This document shows positions 17,289 to 23,806 of a stretch of 34,897 nt of DNA, piece by piece. The notes under the pieces are model-generated. The model worked only from the letters and a program-made list of their open reading frames with translations, was not told where the DNA came from and did no database searches. This DNA is from a virus. The stretch spans positions 1 through 34,897 of the IMG/VR virus record IMGVR_UViG_3300010885_006637, one strand, 5' to 3'. The translations under genes were made by a program, and so were the position numbers. How positions within the stretch are numbered: position 1 is the stretch's first letter; the number at the start of each line of letters is the position of its first letter.

Positions 17289-19166
17289 TTAACATTCTCC
17301 ATAACTATGCCCATATTTCGCCTCACATGCAACAGGCAGAGTCTTGCCCCAATCGGGTGGTGTGGACATCTTCTCAATGATGAACTCCATAGCGCGCTCG
17401 CGCTCAATCTCTGGAACGACGATCACTGCTGCGTCATGCACAGTCAACACGACTCGATAGCGTTCATTGATAGCCAACATCTGTTCGCCTACAACTATTC
17501 TAGCCAACGCTTGGACTACGTTCTCAACGACCGCCCCACCCCAGATACTTATCTCGCCACGCCTAGACTTGTACTTGTACTGGGACTTCTCTTCTTCTGT
17601 ATCCAACCGTAGGTTGGGGTAACGAATCATTAGGCCATTGGGCAGCTCGATGCCTTCCTTCTTAACCCGCAACGCTTTGTGTTCGCCTAAGTAATACTCT
17701 TTACTCTTAGCGTTCCAGCTACATAGAGCGTCCAATACGTTATCGGAGTCTTTCCATAGCTGAATAATATCGCTGTTAACATCTCGATAAAGTTTAACTA
17801 TGTTCTGACATTCCTCATCGTCGATAACTGCCCCGGGCGGCTGTGTCTTTAGCGTGTGCTGTAACTTTCTCCAGCCAGTGCCATACCCTAGCCCCAGCAC
17901 GCACGTCTTGCCAACAAATCTCTCAACAGGGTCAGCCTTAGTTATAGTACGGTTGTATACCTTTGAAGCAAAGATTGAATATACATCTTCACCTGAAGCG
18001 AATTGTCGTACGACATCGTCTTGTCCAGAGAGCCATGCCAACACCCTTGCTTCAATTTGGGAGGAATCACAGTTAATAACCACGTTTCCTGATGGGGCAA
18101 GGAGGGCATTTTTAAGCGTTTTCTTCTTCTTATCTCGGCTAGGAAGGTTTTGGAAGTTAACTTTATCGCTACCACTCCACCTGCCTGTATGTGCGCCGTA
18201 ATATTTAAGGGGGATGGGCAGTAACCCTCTATTTCTCTTTCCGATGTCAATGAATCGTGTGATGCGAGACTCTTCCAAAGTTGATTTAGTGCCAAGTCTG
18301 ACTGCGCAGAGCTGCTGAACGAGTGGATTTTCGTGTTCCGACAGTGCAATAAACCCTTCATCGTTTTTTGCCAAAGCAAATGTCTCTCTTCCTGTAACTG
18401 GACTAATCTTAAGTGGGGCAAATACTGGCGGGTCAAGTTTACTAAGTAGTTCAGCAAATTGTTTATTACTCGCAAGCTTTTTTCTAACAGCTTCTTCATC
18501 ATCACATTTCAACTCTTCTTTTAAGGTGGCTAGGAGGTCGTTCTTCTCTTTCTTCAAGTCTTCTAAGCGTTGTACTAGCAACGCATCATCTACCTCAAAT
18601 CCCGGGATTATGAACATCCTTAGCGTCATATCAATAAGTTTTGCCTCATCCTCTGGGAACTCTGGCCCCATGATGCTGAACAGTTTATGTGTTAGCTCAC
18701 AATCGTTCCTGCAATACTCGCCGTACTGTTTCAATGCTGCTGCTGTAAAGTCTTCGAGTCGTTTGCCCTTGGCATCATCAACCTCTGTTCCTTTCTTACC
18801 TATCTCATAGCGCTCAGCCAACGCTTTGAGACTTCCACCCGCATCAACGCCGTGGAGCGCGCGAGCCATGCTCAGTGTGTCCAAGTAGAAGGCGGGGTAC
18901 ACCCCGAACCGCCAACCGAGTATTGCACCATCAAAGATAGTGTTATGGCAAAGCAGAGCCGAGTCCGTCCAATCAGTAAGTTCCTCTAGGTGTTTCTTTA
19001 ACACTTCATGCGTACCTGAAAGCCAATACGCCGGTGCATCATCGATCTTGATGCCTACACCTATCTCTTGAAATTCTTTTCCACGAATGTATTCTTCAGT
19101 CGTCAGCGTTCTAAACCCAAAGTCGTTTGAGTAGTATGTCTCGAAATCTAATGTGATTAAACTCAC
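17289..19166 (-). CDS. Family A DNA polymerase with 3'-5' exonuclease domain
   Basis: 625 residues. The N-terminal DnaQ-like exonuclease shows D7-F-E9-T, HNTIFDG and YCRNDCELT. The polymerase domain has motif A with NCDSSQIEAR near residue 366, motif B with K420-T-C-V-L424-G-L-G-Y428-G, and motif C with VHDAA at about 576-580. Aligning motif B to E. coli Pol I places Leu424 at position 762. There is no 5' nuclease domain, as usual for phage enzymes. Translation starts at GTG 19166, overlapping the stop of the preceding 54-aa gene as GTGA, with AGGA about 10 nt upstream. It is the main replicative polymerase of this phage. Confidence 0.95.
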   Translation of the reverse strand: MSLITLDFETYYSNDFGFRTLTTEEYIRGKEFQEIGVGIKIDDAPAYWLSGTHEVLKKHLEELTDWTDSALLCHNTIFDGAILGWRFGVYPAFYLDTLSMARALHGVDAGGSLKALAERYEIGKKGTEVDDAKGKRLEDFTAAALKQYGEYCRNDCELTHKLFSIMGPEFPEDEAKLIDMTLRMFIIPGFEVDDALLVQRLEDLKKEKNDLLATLKEELKCDDEEAVRKKLASNKQFAELLSKLDPPVFAPLKISPVTGRETFALAKNDEGFIALSEHENPLVQQLCAVRLGTKSTLEESRITRFIDIGKRNRGLLPIPLKYYGAHTGRWSGSDKVNFQNLPSRDKKKKTLKNALLAPSGNVVINCDSSQIEARVLAWLSGQDDVVRQFASGEDVYSIFASKVYNRTITKADPVERFVGKTCVLGLGYGTGWRKLQHTLKTQPPGAVIDDEECQNIVKLYRDVNSDIIQLWKDSDNVLDALCSWNAKSKEYYLGEHKALRVKKEGIELPNGLMIRYPNLRLDTEEEKSQYKYKSRRGEISIWGGAVVENVVQALARIVVGEQMLAINERYRVVLTVHDAAVIVVPEIERERAMEFIIEKMSTPPDWGKTLPVACEAKYGHSYGEC

Positions 19167-19327
19167 TTATCTTTTCCTTGTGCTTGATGAACTTCTTCGG
19201 CGCGCAGCCTACTGTATTTTAATATGTGTTCTCTGTGTTCTTTCATGTGCATGTTAAATTTGACGTTACTCGACGATACGGTCTTCATTATCCGCAAGTG
19301 TGCTTGCTTTCTAGCTGCTTGTCTCAT
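19163..19327 (-). CDS. 54-aa basic protein, function unknown
   Basis: ATG at 19327 overlaps the upstream stop (ATGA at 19327-19324), and its own TGA overlaps the polymerase GTG (GTGA). The double overlap makes it a convincing gene despite its size. The product begins MRQAARKQAHLRIMKTVSSS, is rich in Lys, Arg and His, and is probably helical. It may chiefly couple translation of the polymerase. A nucleic-acid-binding role is possible from charge only. Confidence 0.6.
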   Translation of the reverse strand: MRQAARKQAHLRIMKTVSSSNVKFNMHMKEHREHILKYSRLRAEEVHQAQGKDK

Positions 19328-19533
19328 ATCTTTCCTAAATCCTGAACTTTGATAGCGGGTAAGCTGCCAGTATGTATATCTTGTTTTGTATTACGTAATC
19401 TTTGAATCTCCTCCGCCGCTTCCTGACATAGCCCTGAGTAAAAAGCATTTGCCCTCATAGCCGTTTCAAAGTTAGCTGGATAGAACTTCCACGGCTCATT
19501 CAGTACATCAACGATGTCATACTTGGGGTTCAT
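19324..19533 (-). CDS. 69-aa protein, function unknown
   Basis: I chose ATG 19533 (MNPKYDIVDVLNEPWKFYPA...) because GGAGG lies 8 nt upstream; the in-frame ATG at 19548 sits inside that ribosome site. The product has a Trp/Phe/Tyr-rich start and a helical Q-E-A-A-E-E-I-Q-R-L-R segment. It overlaps the gene upstream by 17 nt and the next start by 4. It resembles short phage proteins of unknown role found near polymerase genes. Confidence 0.65.
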   Translation of the reverse strand: MNPKYDIVDVLNEPWKFYPANFETAMRANAFYSGLCQEAAEEIQRLRNTKQDIHTGSLPAIKVQDLGKI

Positions 19534-19873
19534 TGTTTTTTCCTCCATCGTATATATTGCTTCGCCAAAGAGTAACGCTAGGCATGTGGTTGTGAGATTG
19601 TTCTGGCGACACTTTTTGCATTGGGTGTATCCATCCCATAATACCTAAAGCTCTTACACCAGAAACCCATACGTTCGGGTGCAACTCTGCGGGTCGCGCT
19701 AAACCATGCTGATGGCAAAATGATCTGAACTCATCGCCACGCACGTAAGGCTTGGACATTAATAATTTTTCTGCGTATTCCAGATACTCTTCTACAAATT
19801 CTGGGGAACTGCTGTTCGCTTTCTTCCAACACTTGTCTGCTAACTCAAGCGCGTTTTTCATTCGATCACTCAT
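19517..19873 (-). CDS. 118-aa protein with winged-helix-like core
   Basis: Residues 1-40 are helical. Residues about 42-100 carry a pattern I have seen in small phage replication-region proteins: R-G-D-E-F-R, C-H-Q-H-G-L, P-x-E-L-H-P-N-V-W, then A-L-G-I-M-G-W-I and a late H-N-H. The shape (helix, H-P-N-x-W loop, helix, G-W-I strand) suggests a small winged helix. DNA binding is inferred; no catalytic residues are evident. ATG 19873 has GAGGAG 8 nt upstream and overlaps the upstream stop (ATGA). Confidence 0.6.
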   Translation of the reverse strand: MSDRMKNALELADKCWKKANSSSPEFVEEYLEYAEKLLMSKPYVRGDEFRSFCHQHGLARPAELHPNVWVSGVRALGIMGWIHPMQKVSPEQSHNHMPSVTLWRSNIYDGGKNNEPQV

Positions 19874-20016
19874 GTGTTTTTCTCCTCAGCTTCAAGCACG
19901 CGCAAGTCATTTGCGACATCAGATACCCCATGCCAATCACGCCTTTCTACCATGACTTTCATATACTCAATTAAAATCAAACGCTGTACATCGTAGTCTT
20001 CATAGTCTCTATCCAT
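19870..20016 (-). CDS. 48-aa conserved-type small phage protein
   Basis: ATG 20016 has GGAG 7 nt upstream; TGA overlaps the next gene as ATGA (19873-19870). The product starts MDRDYEDYDVQRLILIEYMK and contains D-W-H-G-V-S-D-V-A-N-D-L-R. I recognise this D-W-H-G-V-x-D-A-x-x-D-L-R pattern from other phages, where it has no known function. Helical and acidic. Confidence 0.68.
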   Translation of the reverse strand: MDRDYEDYDVQRLILIEYMKVMVERRDWHGVSDVANDLRVLEAEEKNT

Positions 20017-20179
20017 TATTCTTCTCCTTTCGTGCTTCCATCATTGCGTCTGCTATTTTGTAACAATTCTTTGCGTCTTCTTCATAGTTGTCTGACCACA
20101 TCTGCCCCACCATAGCCTTCGCCGCAAAGTAATCTCGCAAGTCCATGCCTTCGCTTCTGTTATTTGGAAATGCTTTCAT
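20009..20179 (-). CDS. 56-aa small phage protein (G-M-x-L-R-D-Y-F-A motif)
   Basis: The start ATG 20179 is chosen for the GGGAG site just upstream; the longer form from 20212 overlaps the preceding gene. The product begins MKAFPNNRSEGMDLRDYFAA and ends in A-D-A-M-M-E-A-R-K. The G-M-x-L-R-D-Y-F-A ... Y-x-x-A-D-A-M combination is a widespread small phage/prophage motif of unknown function. It overlaps the following 48-aa gene by 8 nt. Confidence 0.68.
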   Translation of the reverse strand: MKAFPNNRSEGMDLRDYFAAKAMVGQMWSDNYEEDAKNCYKIADAMMEARKEKNNG

Positions 20180-20192
20180 TCTTTCTCTCCCT

Positions 20193-20516
20193 TTATTCTG
20201 AAAAAATTCCATGCCAGCGTTCTATCTTTAACCCGTACTCACGTCCATTTTTACAGCCTTCAAATAAATCTTCCATCGTGTAATAAGGCATTGGTATACG
20301 CCCTTTATTGTTTTGCGACATAACGTGCATTCTTCTTTGACTATGCCCCCGCGCTAATCCCGTGGCGTAAGCTGTAGGCCATATAGAAGACCATAGCTCG
20401 TAGATAATTTCGGCACTAACAGGAAAGTCTTCACCTTCAGGTAGCTTAGAGTATTCATTGGAAAACCAACTCCAAAACTTTTCGTCGCATTTGTTTAAAG
20501 GTTTTAGTTTTTTCAT
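20193..20516 (-). CDS. 107-aa protein, function unknown
   Basis: ATG 20516 is chosen because it overlaps the upstream stop as ATGA and follows GAGGAG. The product is Trp/Tyr-rich (FWSWFSNEYSKL, YELWSSIWPTAYATG) with a central A-R-G-H-S-Q-R-R segment and an acidic-aromatic C-terminus. It is probably a small globular protein with no motif I can name. The leftward operon context gives no more specific clue. Confidence 0.6.
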   Translation of the reverse strand: MKKLKPLNKCDEKFWSWFSNEYSKLPEGEDFPVSAEIIYELWSSIWPTAYATGLARGHSQRRMHVMSQNNKGRIPMPYYTMEDLFEGCKNGREYGLKIERWHGIFSE

Positions 20517-20716
20517 ATTCTCCTCTGACACATGAACGCTTGTTGTTCTACGCGAAAGGCTCCTGCGTATTTGCAGTCACCTATCACTCGGCTCTCTGTT
20601 TGAATTTGTCCTATTGATAGTCCTACACAAAACATAATGACAGCCGCTAATGACTTAGCCCATACGTTCTGTATCCAAACAAAGATTTTCTTGTAATCAA
20701 TTGTCTCGACTATCAT
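20513..20716 (-). CDS. 67-aa single-span membrane protein
   Basis: Residues about 16-41 (WAKSLAAVIMFCVGLSIGQI) form one convincing membrane segment, preceded by a Lys/Asp-bearing cytoplasmic-type N-terminus. Residues 42-67 contain two cysteines (GDCKYAG, FMCQRR) that could pair if outside. It starts at ATG 20716, overlapping the upstream stop, and ends with ATGA into the next gene. Small inner-membrane phage proteins can act in lysis timing, superinfection exclusion or host takeover. Position among early-type genes favours the latter, without proof. Confidence 0.62.
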   Translation of the reverse strand: MIVETIDYKKIFVWIQNVWAKSLAAVIMFCVGLSIGQIQTESRVIGDCKYAGAFRVEQQAFMCQRRI

Positions 20717-20916
20717 TTACCTACTTTGCCTTCAAACGTAGGTACACCAAGCAACATGAAGTATTCGGCGGCGGTTTTTGCTTCGTCATCTGTCATGTTA
20801 GATAAATCAATGTGTGTGCCTTCATTAGTCATGATGGCTTCTATCTTGCCTATCAATGGTTCTTGTTGTGCTAAGAACTTAGTAATGTATTCGCGGTGCG
20901 GTAGTATCTCTGACAT
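20713..20916 (-). CDS. 67-aa acidic protein, function unknown
   Basis: Starts at ATG 20916 after AGGGAGAG and ends overlapping the next start (ATGA). The product begins MSEILPHREYITKFLAQQEP and contains D-L-S-N-M-T-D-D-E-A-K-T-A-A-E-Y-F, an acidic helical stretch. No domain recognised. The dense coupled arrangement supports it being expressed. Confidence 0.62.
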   Translation of the reverse strand: MSEILPHREYITKFLAQQEPLIGKIEAIMTNEGTHIDLSNMTDDEAKTAAEYFMLLGVPTFEGKVGK

Positions 20917-20917
20917 G

Positions 20918-21142
20918 TTATCTCTCCCTTTTAGTTGATGTTCTACGCCATAAATATTCTAATGTGGGGGTAGCCCCTAAACAAAGCAACTCCATCTCAG
21001 AATATTCAGTCCAGTTTGATTGCCCATAAGCGGGTGATACGAACTTATTGTTTGTGCTTCCTTGGTAATGTGGCAGATACGTAATCCCTTTTAAAACATA
21101 CACGCGCTGCATTTCTTTCTCTGCTATTGAATCACTACCCAT
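20918..21142 (-). CDS. 74-aa protein, function unknown
   Basis: ATG 21142 is chosen for a GAGGAGG site 6 nt upstream; it overlaps the zinc-ribbon gene stop by 8 nt, while the longer 88-aa form starts deep inside that gene. The product has a beta-rich middle (RVYVLKGITYLPHY) and an aromatic/Ser segment, ending very basic (WRRTSTKRER). No family recognised. Confidence 0.58.
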   Translation of the reverse strand: MGSDSIAEKEMQRVYVLKGITYLPHYQGSTNNKFVSPAYGQSNWTEYSEMELLCLGATPTLEYLWRRTSTKRER

Positions 21143-21413
21143 CGTAATCCTCCTCAATATAATAACTAGACACGCGATCTTCATTAGCCCTTCGCGTGTT
21201 AACCTTCTTCATCTTTGCTGTGCTTACTTCTTTTGGCGTAAACAACTCCTTCTTTTCAACAACTGGTTTCAAAATAGGGACGTTGGTCATGATTGATTCC
21301 ATCGTCTGAAACTGTCTCTTACAGTCAACGCACTTACGATAGCGTTTAACTCCGTCATATAACTTTATACTTGTAGTGACGGTAGATTTCCCATTGCAAT
21401 GCGGACATAGCAT
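21135..21413 (-). CDS. NrdR-like zinc-ribbon protein
   Basis: 92 residues. The N-terminus has C3-P-H-C6, a short strand pair, then R-K-C28-V-D-C31-K-R-Q-F-Q-T-M-E-S. Spacing and the R-x-F-x-T-x-E ending match the zinc ribbon of NrdR, the repressor of ribonucleotide reductase genes, but the ATP-cone that follows in NrdR is absent; the rest is a basic low-complexity tail. A small DNA- or RNA-binding regulator is likely. ATG 21413 has AAGGTGAG 7 nt upstream. It lies just after a strong terminator with only 23 nt between, so its transcription must read through or start at the hairpin. Confidence 0.62.
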   Translation of the reverse strand: MLCPHCNGKSTVTTSIKLYDGVKRYRKCVDCKRQFQTMESIMTNVPILKPVVEKKELFTPKEVSTAKMKKVNTRRANEDRVSSYYIEEDYDG

Positions 21414-21436
21414 TTAAATACTCACCTTGGATAGAG

Positions 21437-21472
21437 AAAAAAATAGCGATTCAGGCGAACCTGAACCGCTAT
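21437..21472 (-). terminator. Rho-independent terminator after the HTH-DUF3310 gene
   Basis: On the minus strand a stem of 6+6 bp (ATAGCG/CGCTAT and TTCAGG/CCTGAA, one A/C mismatch) closes on a TTCG loop and is followed at once by seven T (21443-21437). It stands 6 nt after the DUF3310 gene stop. The inner arms TTCAGG...CCTGAA equal those of the palindrome at 28883 and 29493. Confidence 0.85.
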
Positions 21473-21477
21473 ATAAA

Positions 21478-21888
21478 TTACTTGACGTGTGCGAAGAGAA
21501 TCTCTCGCTCGATATACCAACGCGCTTTTTCCAAGTCTTGCACTCGGTTGCCTTTATGATCGGCTCGGGTAATATACTTCACAGCATTGCCCAAGTTGTA
21601 ATTGAGATTCTTCGCTTCAATGAAGTCGATAGTCTCTACGCCGCCCGCCGTATAGTGTGGCGGGTGATTAACAAGATCAACATTGGACGCACCGAACTCA
21701 GGCTTAGCAACTTCCATCCGTGCTTTAACACGCTTGGGTGTTACGTTTATTTTCTTACGCATAGCACTACGCGCGCTGTATATGGCGGTGATTGATACAC
21801 CTAGCTCTGCCGCTGCTGCCTTCGGTTTGGCAAACGGATACTTCTTGAAGTATCTTCTAATGCGTTCTGTCTGTACTGATAGTTTCAT
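21478..21888 (-). CDS. DUF3310 protein with N-terminal HTH
   Basis: 136 residues. Residues about 72-130 are the DUF3310 pattern: V-N-H-P-P-H-Y-T-A-G-G-V-E-T-I-D-F-I-E, then L-G-N-A-V-K-Y-I-T-R-A-D-H-K-G and D-L-E-K-A-R-W-Y-I. This phage family is often labelled nucleotide-kinase-like, without a settled function. Residues about 18-45 (K-P-K-A-A-A-A-E-L-G-V-S-I-T-A-I-Y-S-A-R-S-A-M) add a helix-turn-helix not always present in the family. A DNA-linked or regulatory role is suggested by the HTH. It is the last gene before the terminator at 21437. Confidence 0.82.
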   Translation of the reverse strand: MKLSVQTERIRRYFKKYPFAKPKAAAAELGVSITAIYSARSAMRKKINVTPKRVKARMEVAKPEFGASNVDLVNHPPHYTAGGVETIDFIEAKNLNYNLGNAVKYITRADHKGNRVQDLEKARWYIEREILFAHVK

Positions 21889-21890
21889 GA

Positions 21891-22088
21891 TTACTTACCC
21901 TCTCTGTTACGTTGAAAAAGATAATCCTCGCGTGTTTCAGTTGGAGGAACCCACCCATACTTACGCCACTTCGCCTGCACATTAGCGCCAGACGTCCATT
22001 TAAAGTTGTCTAGCGGATTGATATGACGTTCGTGTTGATATACATCTGGAACGACCAAACGCTCCCTACCTACCACTTTGAATTTCAT
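21891..22088 (-). CDS. 65-aa protein, function unknown
   Basis: ATG 22088 (MKFKVVGRERLVVPDVYQHE...) has GAGGAG about 10 nt upstream. A TTG-started longer form exists but contains that ribosome site. The product is basic and Trp/Arg-rich (KWRKYGWVPPTETREDY), likely a small DNA- or protein-binding domain. It overlaps the VRR-NUC gene end by 23 nt and stops 2 nt before the DUF3310 start. Unrecognised. Confidence 0.58.
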   Translation of the reverse strand: MKFKVVGRERLVVPDVYQHERHINPLDNFKWTSGANVQAKWRKYGWVPPTETREDYLFQRNREGK

Positions 22089-22365
22089 GATTGATAATCT
22101 CCTCAAGTTGATCTACATTCTCCTCGTTAATAACAAGCGGTATCCCGCCACACTTACCTATCTCATTTAAGTTCTTTACCTGAAGCGCAGTAGTACGTCC
22201 TCCACCTGCCTTGCACTCAATACCTAAGAACCTGCCCTTATAACAAGCAACGATGTCTGGTACTCCTGCTGTACCGTACCCGCCCATGAACGGCATGAAG
22301 TAATAGGCTTTTAACTTATCAAGTGTTTCCTTAACCTTCTTCTTTACCTTCGCTTCAGGTTTCAT
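22066..22365 (-). CDS. VRR-NUC domain nuclease
   Basis: 99 residues, a stand-alone VRR-NUC of the length usual in phages. The PD-(D/E)XK core is clear: G-V-P-D37-I-V-A, then G-I-E50-C-K52-A, then Q62 in T-T-A-L-Q. The N-terminal K-V-K-K-K-V-K-E-T-L helix is basic. Family members cut branched DNA or act as structure-specific endonucleases (FAN1-type core); in phages a Holliday-junction or replication-repair role is likely. It overlaps the gene upstream by 11 nt. Confidence 0.88.
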   Translation of the reverse strand: MKPEAKVKKKVKETLDKLKAYYFMPFMGGYGTAGVPDIVACYKGRFLGIECKAGGGRTTALQVKNLNEIGKCGGIPLVINEENVDQLEEIINHEIQSGR

Positions 22366-22771
22366 TGTTCCCTTTCAAAGATTCAAGCTCGTCATTAGAT
22401 AAGATAACTATGAACATAGAAGGCGATGCTTGCCAGCCGGTATTCGGCATGTCGCCTCTCGTTTGATATAGTTTCAAGCGAGTCAGTAAGTCATCTCTTT
22501 CTAACGGTTCAGCATTACCTGAAACGATAATCATCGCAAGCTTGTGTTTAAGAAAAGCGGGGAGGGTGTCAGCATCAAATATCCGTAGATGGTTGTCGCC
22601 AACATATACCGTATGCTTTTCGCTTTCGATGCGTACTGGCACACGATATGTCCCCTCCCCAAACTCGCTAGCAATTGGTGTAATGTTTAATTGTTTGAGA
22701 GAAGCCAATGGTGCGCTGTTAAACTCAAACAAAAATTCATCCCACTCAACTTCTAAATTTGGCTTTCTCAT
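22355..22771 (-). CDS. 138-aa protein, function unknown
   Basis: It begins MRKPNLEVEWDEFLFEFNSA and has a beta-rich middle (GTYRVPVRIESEKHTVYVGD, LRIFDADTLPAFL) with a strongly hydrophobic strand (LAMIIVSGN) and another near the end (SMFIVILSNDE). No motif recognised. It overlaps the 336-aa gene's stop by 4 nt (ATGA) and follows the MoxR/VWA cassette without gap, so it may belong to that functional unit. Confidence 0.62.
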   Translation of the reverse strand: MRKPNLEVEWDEFLFEFNSAPLASLKQLNITPIASEFGEGTYRVPVRIESEKHTVYVGDNHLRIFDADTLPAFLKHKLAMIIVSGNAEPLERDDLLTRLKLYQTRGDMPNTGWQASPSMFIVILSNDELESLKGNNET

Positions 22772-23778
22772 GAAGGCATAAATATAAATGATGGTTTAAG
22801 TAACGCTGTGTTACCCCAAGAATCTCTCTTGTTAAATGCCATTACATTTAGTTCTTTGATGATTCCCTTAAATGATTCAGGATAGAACCCGCTATCACCT
22901 GAGAACTCCATGTTGGGATACAACTGTTGCAAGTGTGTCTTCAGCATAGCCATAGTAGTGATAACGTCCTCCACTTCCACCACATCATTGACGCGCTTGA
23001 ACGGCTCCGTTATGTTTATCTTATAACTCACCAAATCATTCATATCATCGCCGTACCCCCATTGAGGCTGCAAATGTATCTTGCCCACTATGAAGGAACC
23101 TAATTTGTCACTACCTACAACGCGCATGGGCTGAGCAAAAACCTCTCGTATTTCTTCCGCACGTTTAGCTCTCATACTATCAACCACCTCGTATTTGTCA
23201 AGAGTAAGTTTAACTTTATCCATTGATTCTTTTGATAGGGTATCCACACTTTGATTGTTTAAAACTATCATTAACAACCTGTGAACTTCTTCGCCCGATA
23301 ACATGTTGTGCTTACGCACCTCACCCAATGTATTTGAAAATTGATTTAACATTGAATAAATGTCTGAACTAAAAACCTGTCTGAACATATCGTCAGTAGT
23401 TTCGGGTATCAATTTCTTTTCTTCAATAACCTTCATTAAAAAACTTACCCGCTTACCAAAGAAAGTTAGCTTGTCTACGTAATCGCGCCCACGATCTTTA
23501 GTTACCATCACGTTTTGAATCGCGTATGCTTCTTTATCCTTCATCCAATACACTCTGCATAGAGCGATACCATCTGCGCGGGACATATAGATATTTGCTC
23601 CCTCAATAGTCTCACCGCTGATACCTAGCACTTGAAGGTCGTACTTGTGTGCCAACTCCCGCACAAGCGGGAACACTTTGTTGTCTGTTACTCGGTGCGC
23701 TTCATCGGCTGTGAGCGGAAACTTTTCGTCTCTATGCTCAGTCATTCTGTAAGCGGCGTGTGTATGTAAGATTTTCAT
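22768..23778 (-). CDS. 336-aa protein downstream of MoxR/VWA cassette, function unknown
   Basis: It starts MKILHTHAAYRMTEHRDEKF after a good AAAGG site. Composition is that of a soluble protein: N-terminal alpha/beta part (residues 30-110, with ANIYMSRADGIALCRVYW), a helical middle (about 125-215, with KRVSFLMKVIEEKKL and EEVHRLLMIVL), and a C-terminal mixed part. I see no nucleotide-binding or nuclease motif. The gene follows the VWA gene by 28 nt and overlaps the next gene by 4, so co-expression with the AAA+/VWA pair is expected. It could be a client or adaptor of that ATPase. Confidence 0.65.
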   Translation of the reverse strand: MKILHTHAAYRMTEHRDEKFPLTADEAHRVTDNKVFPLVRELAHKYDLQVLGISGETIEGANIYMSRADGIALCRVYWMKDKEAYAIQNVMVTKDRGRDYVDKLTFFGKRVSFLMKVIEEKKLIPETTDDMFRQVFSSDIYSMLNQFSNTLGEVRKHNMLSGEEVHRLLMIVLNNQSVDTLSKESMDKVKLTLDKYEVVDSMRAKRAEEIREVFAQPMRVVGSDKLGSFIVGKIHLQPQWGYGDDMNDLVSYKINITEPFKRVNDVVEVEDVITTMAMLKTHLQQLYPNMEFSGDSGFYPESFKGIIKELNVMAFNKRDSWGNTALLKPSFIFMPS

Positions 23779-23806
23779 GTTTAACCTTTCAGGATAGGGT
23801 GAATCG

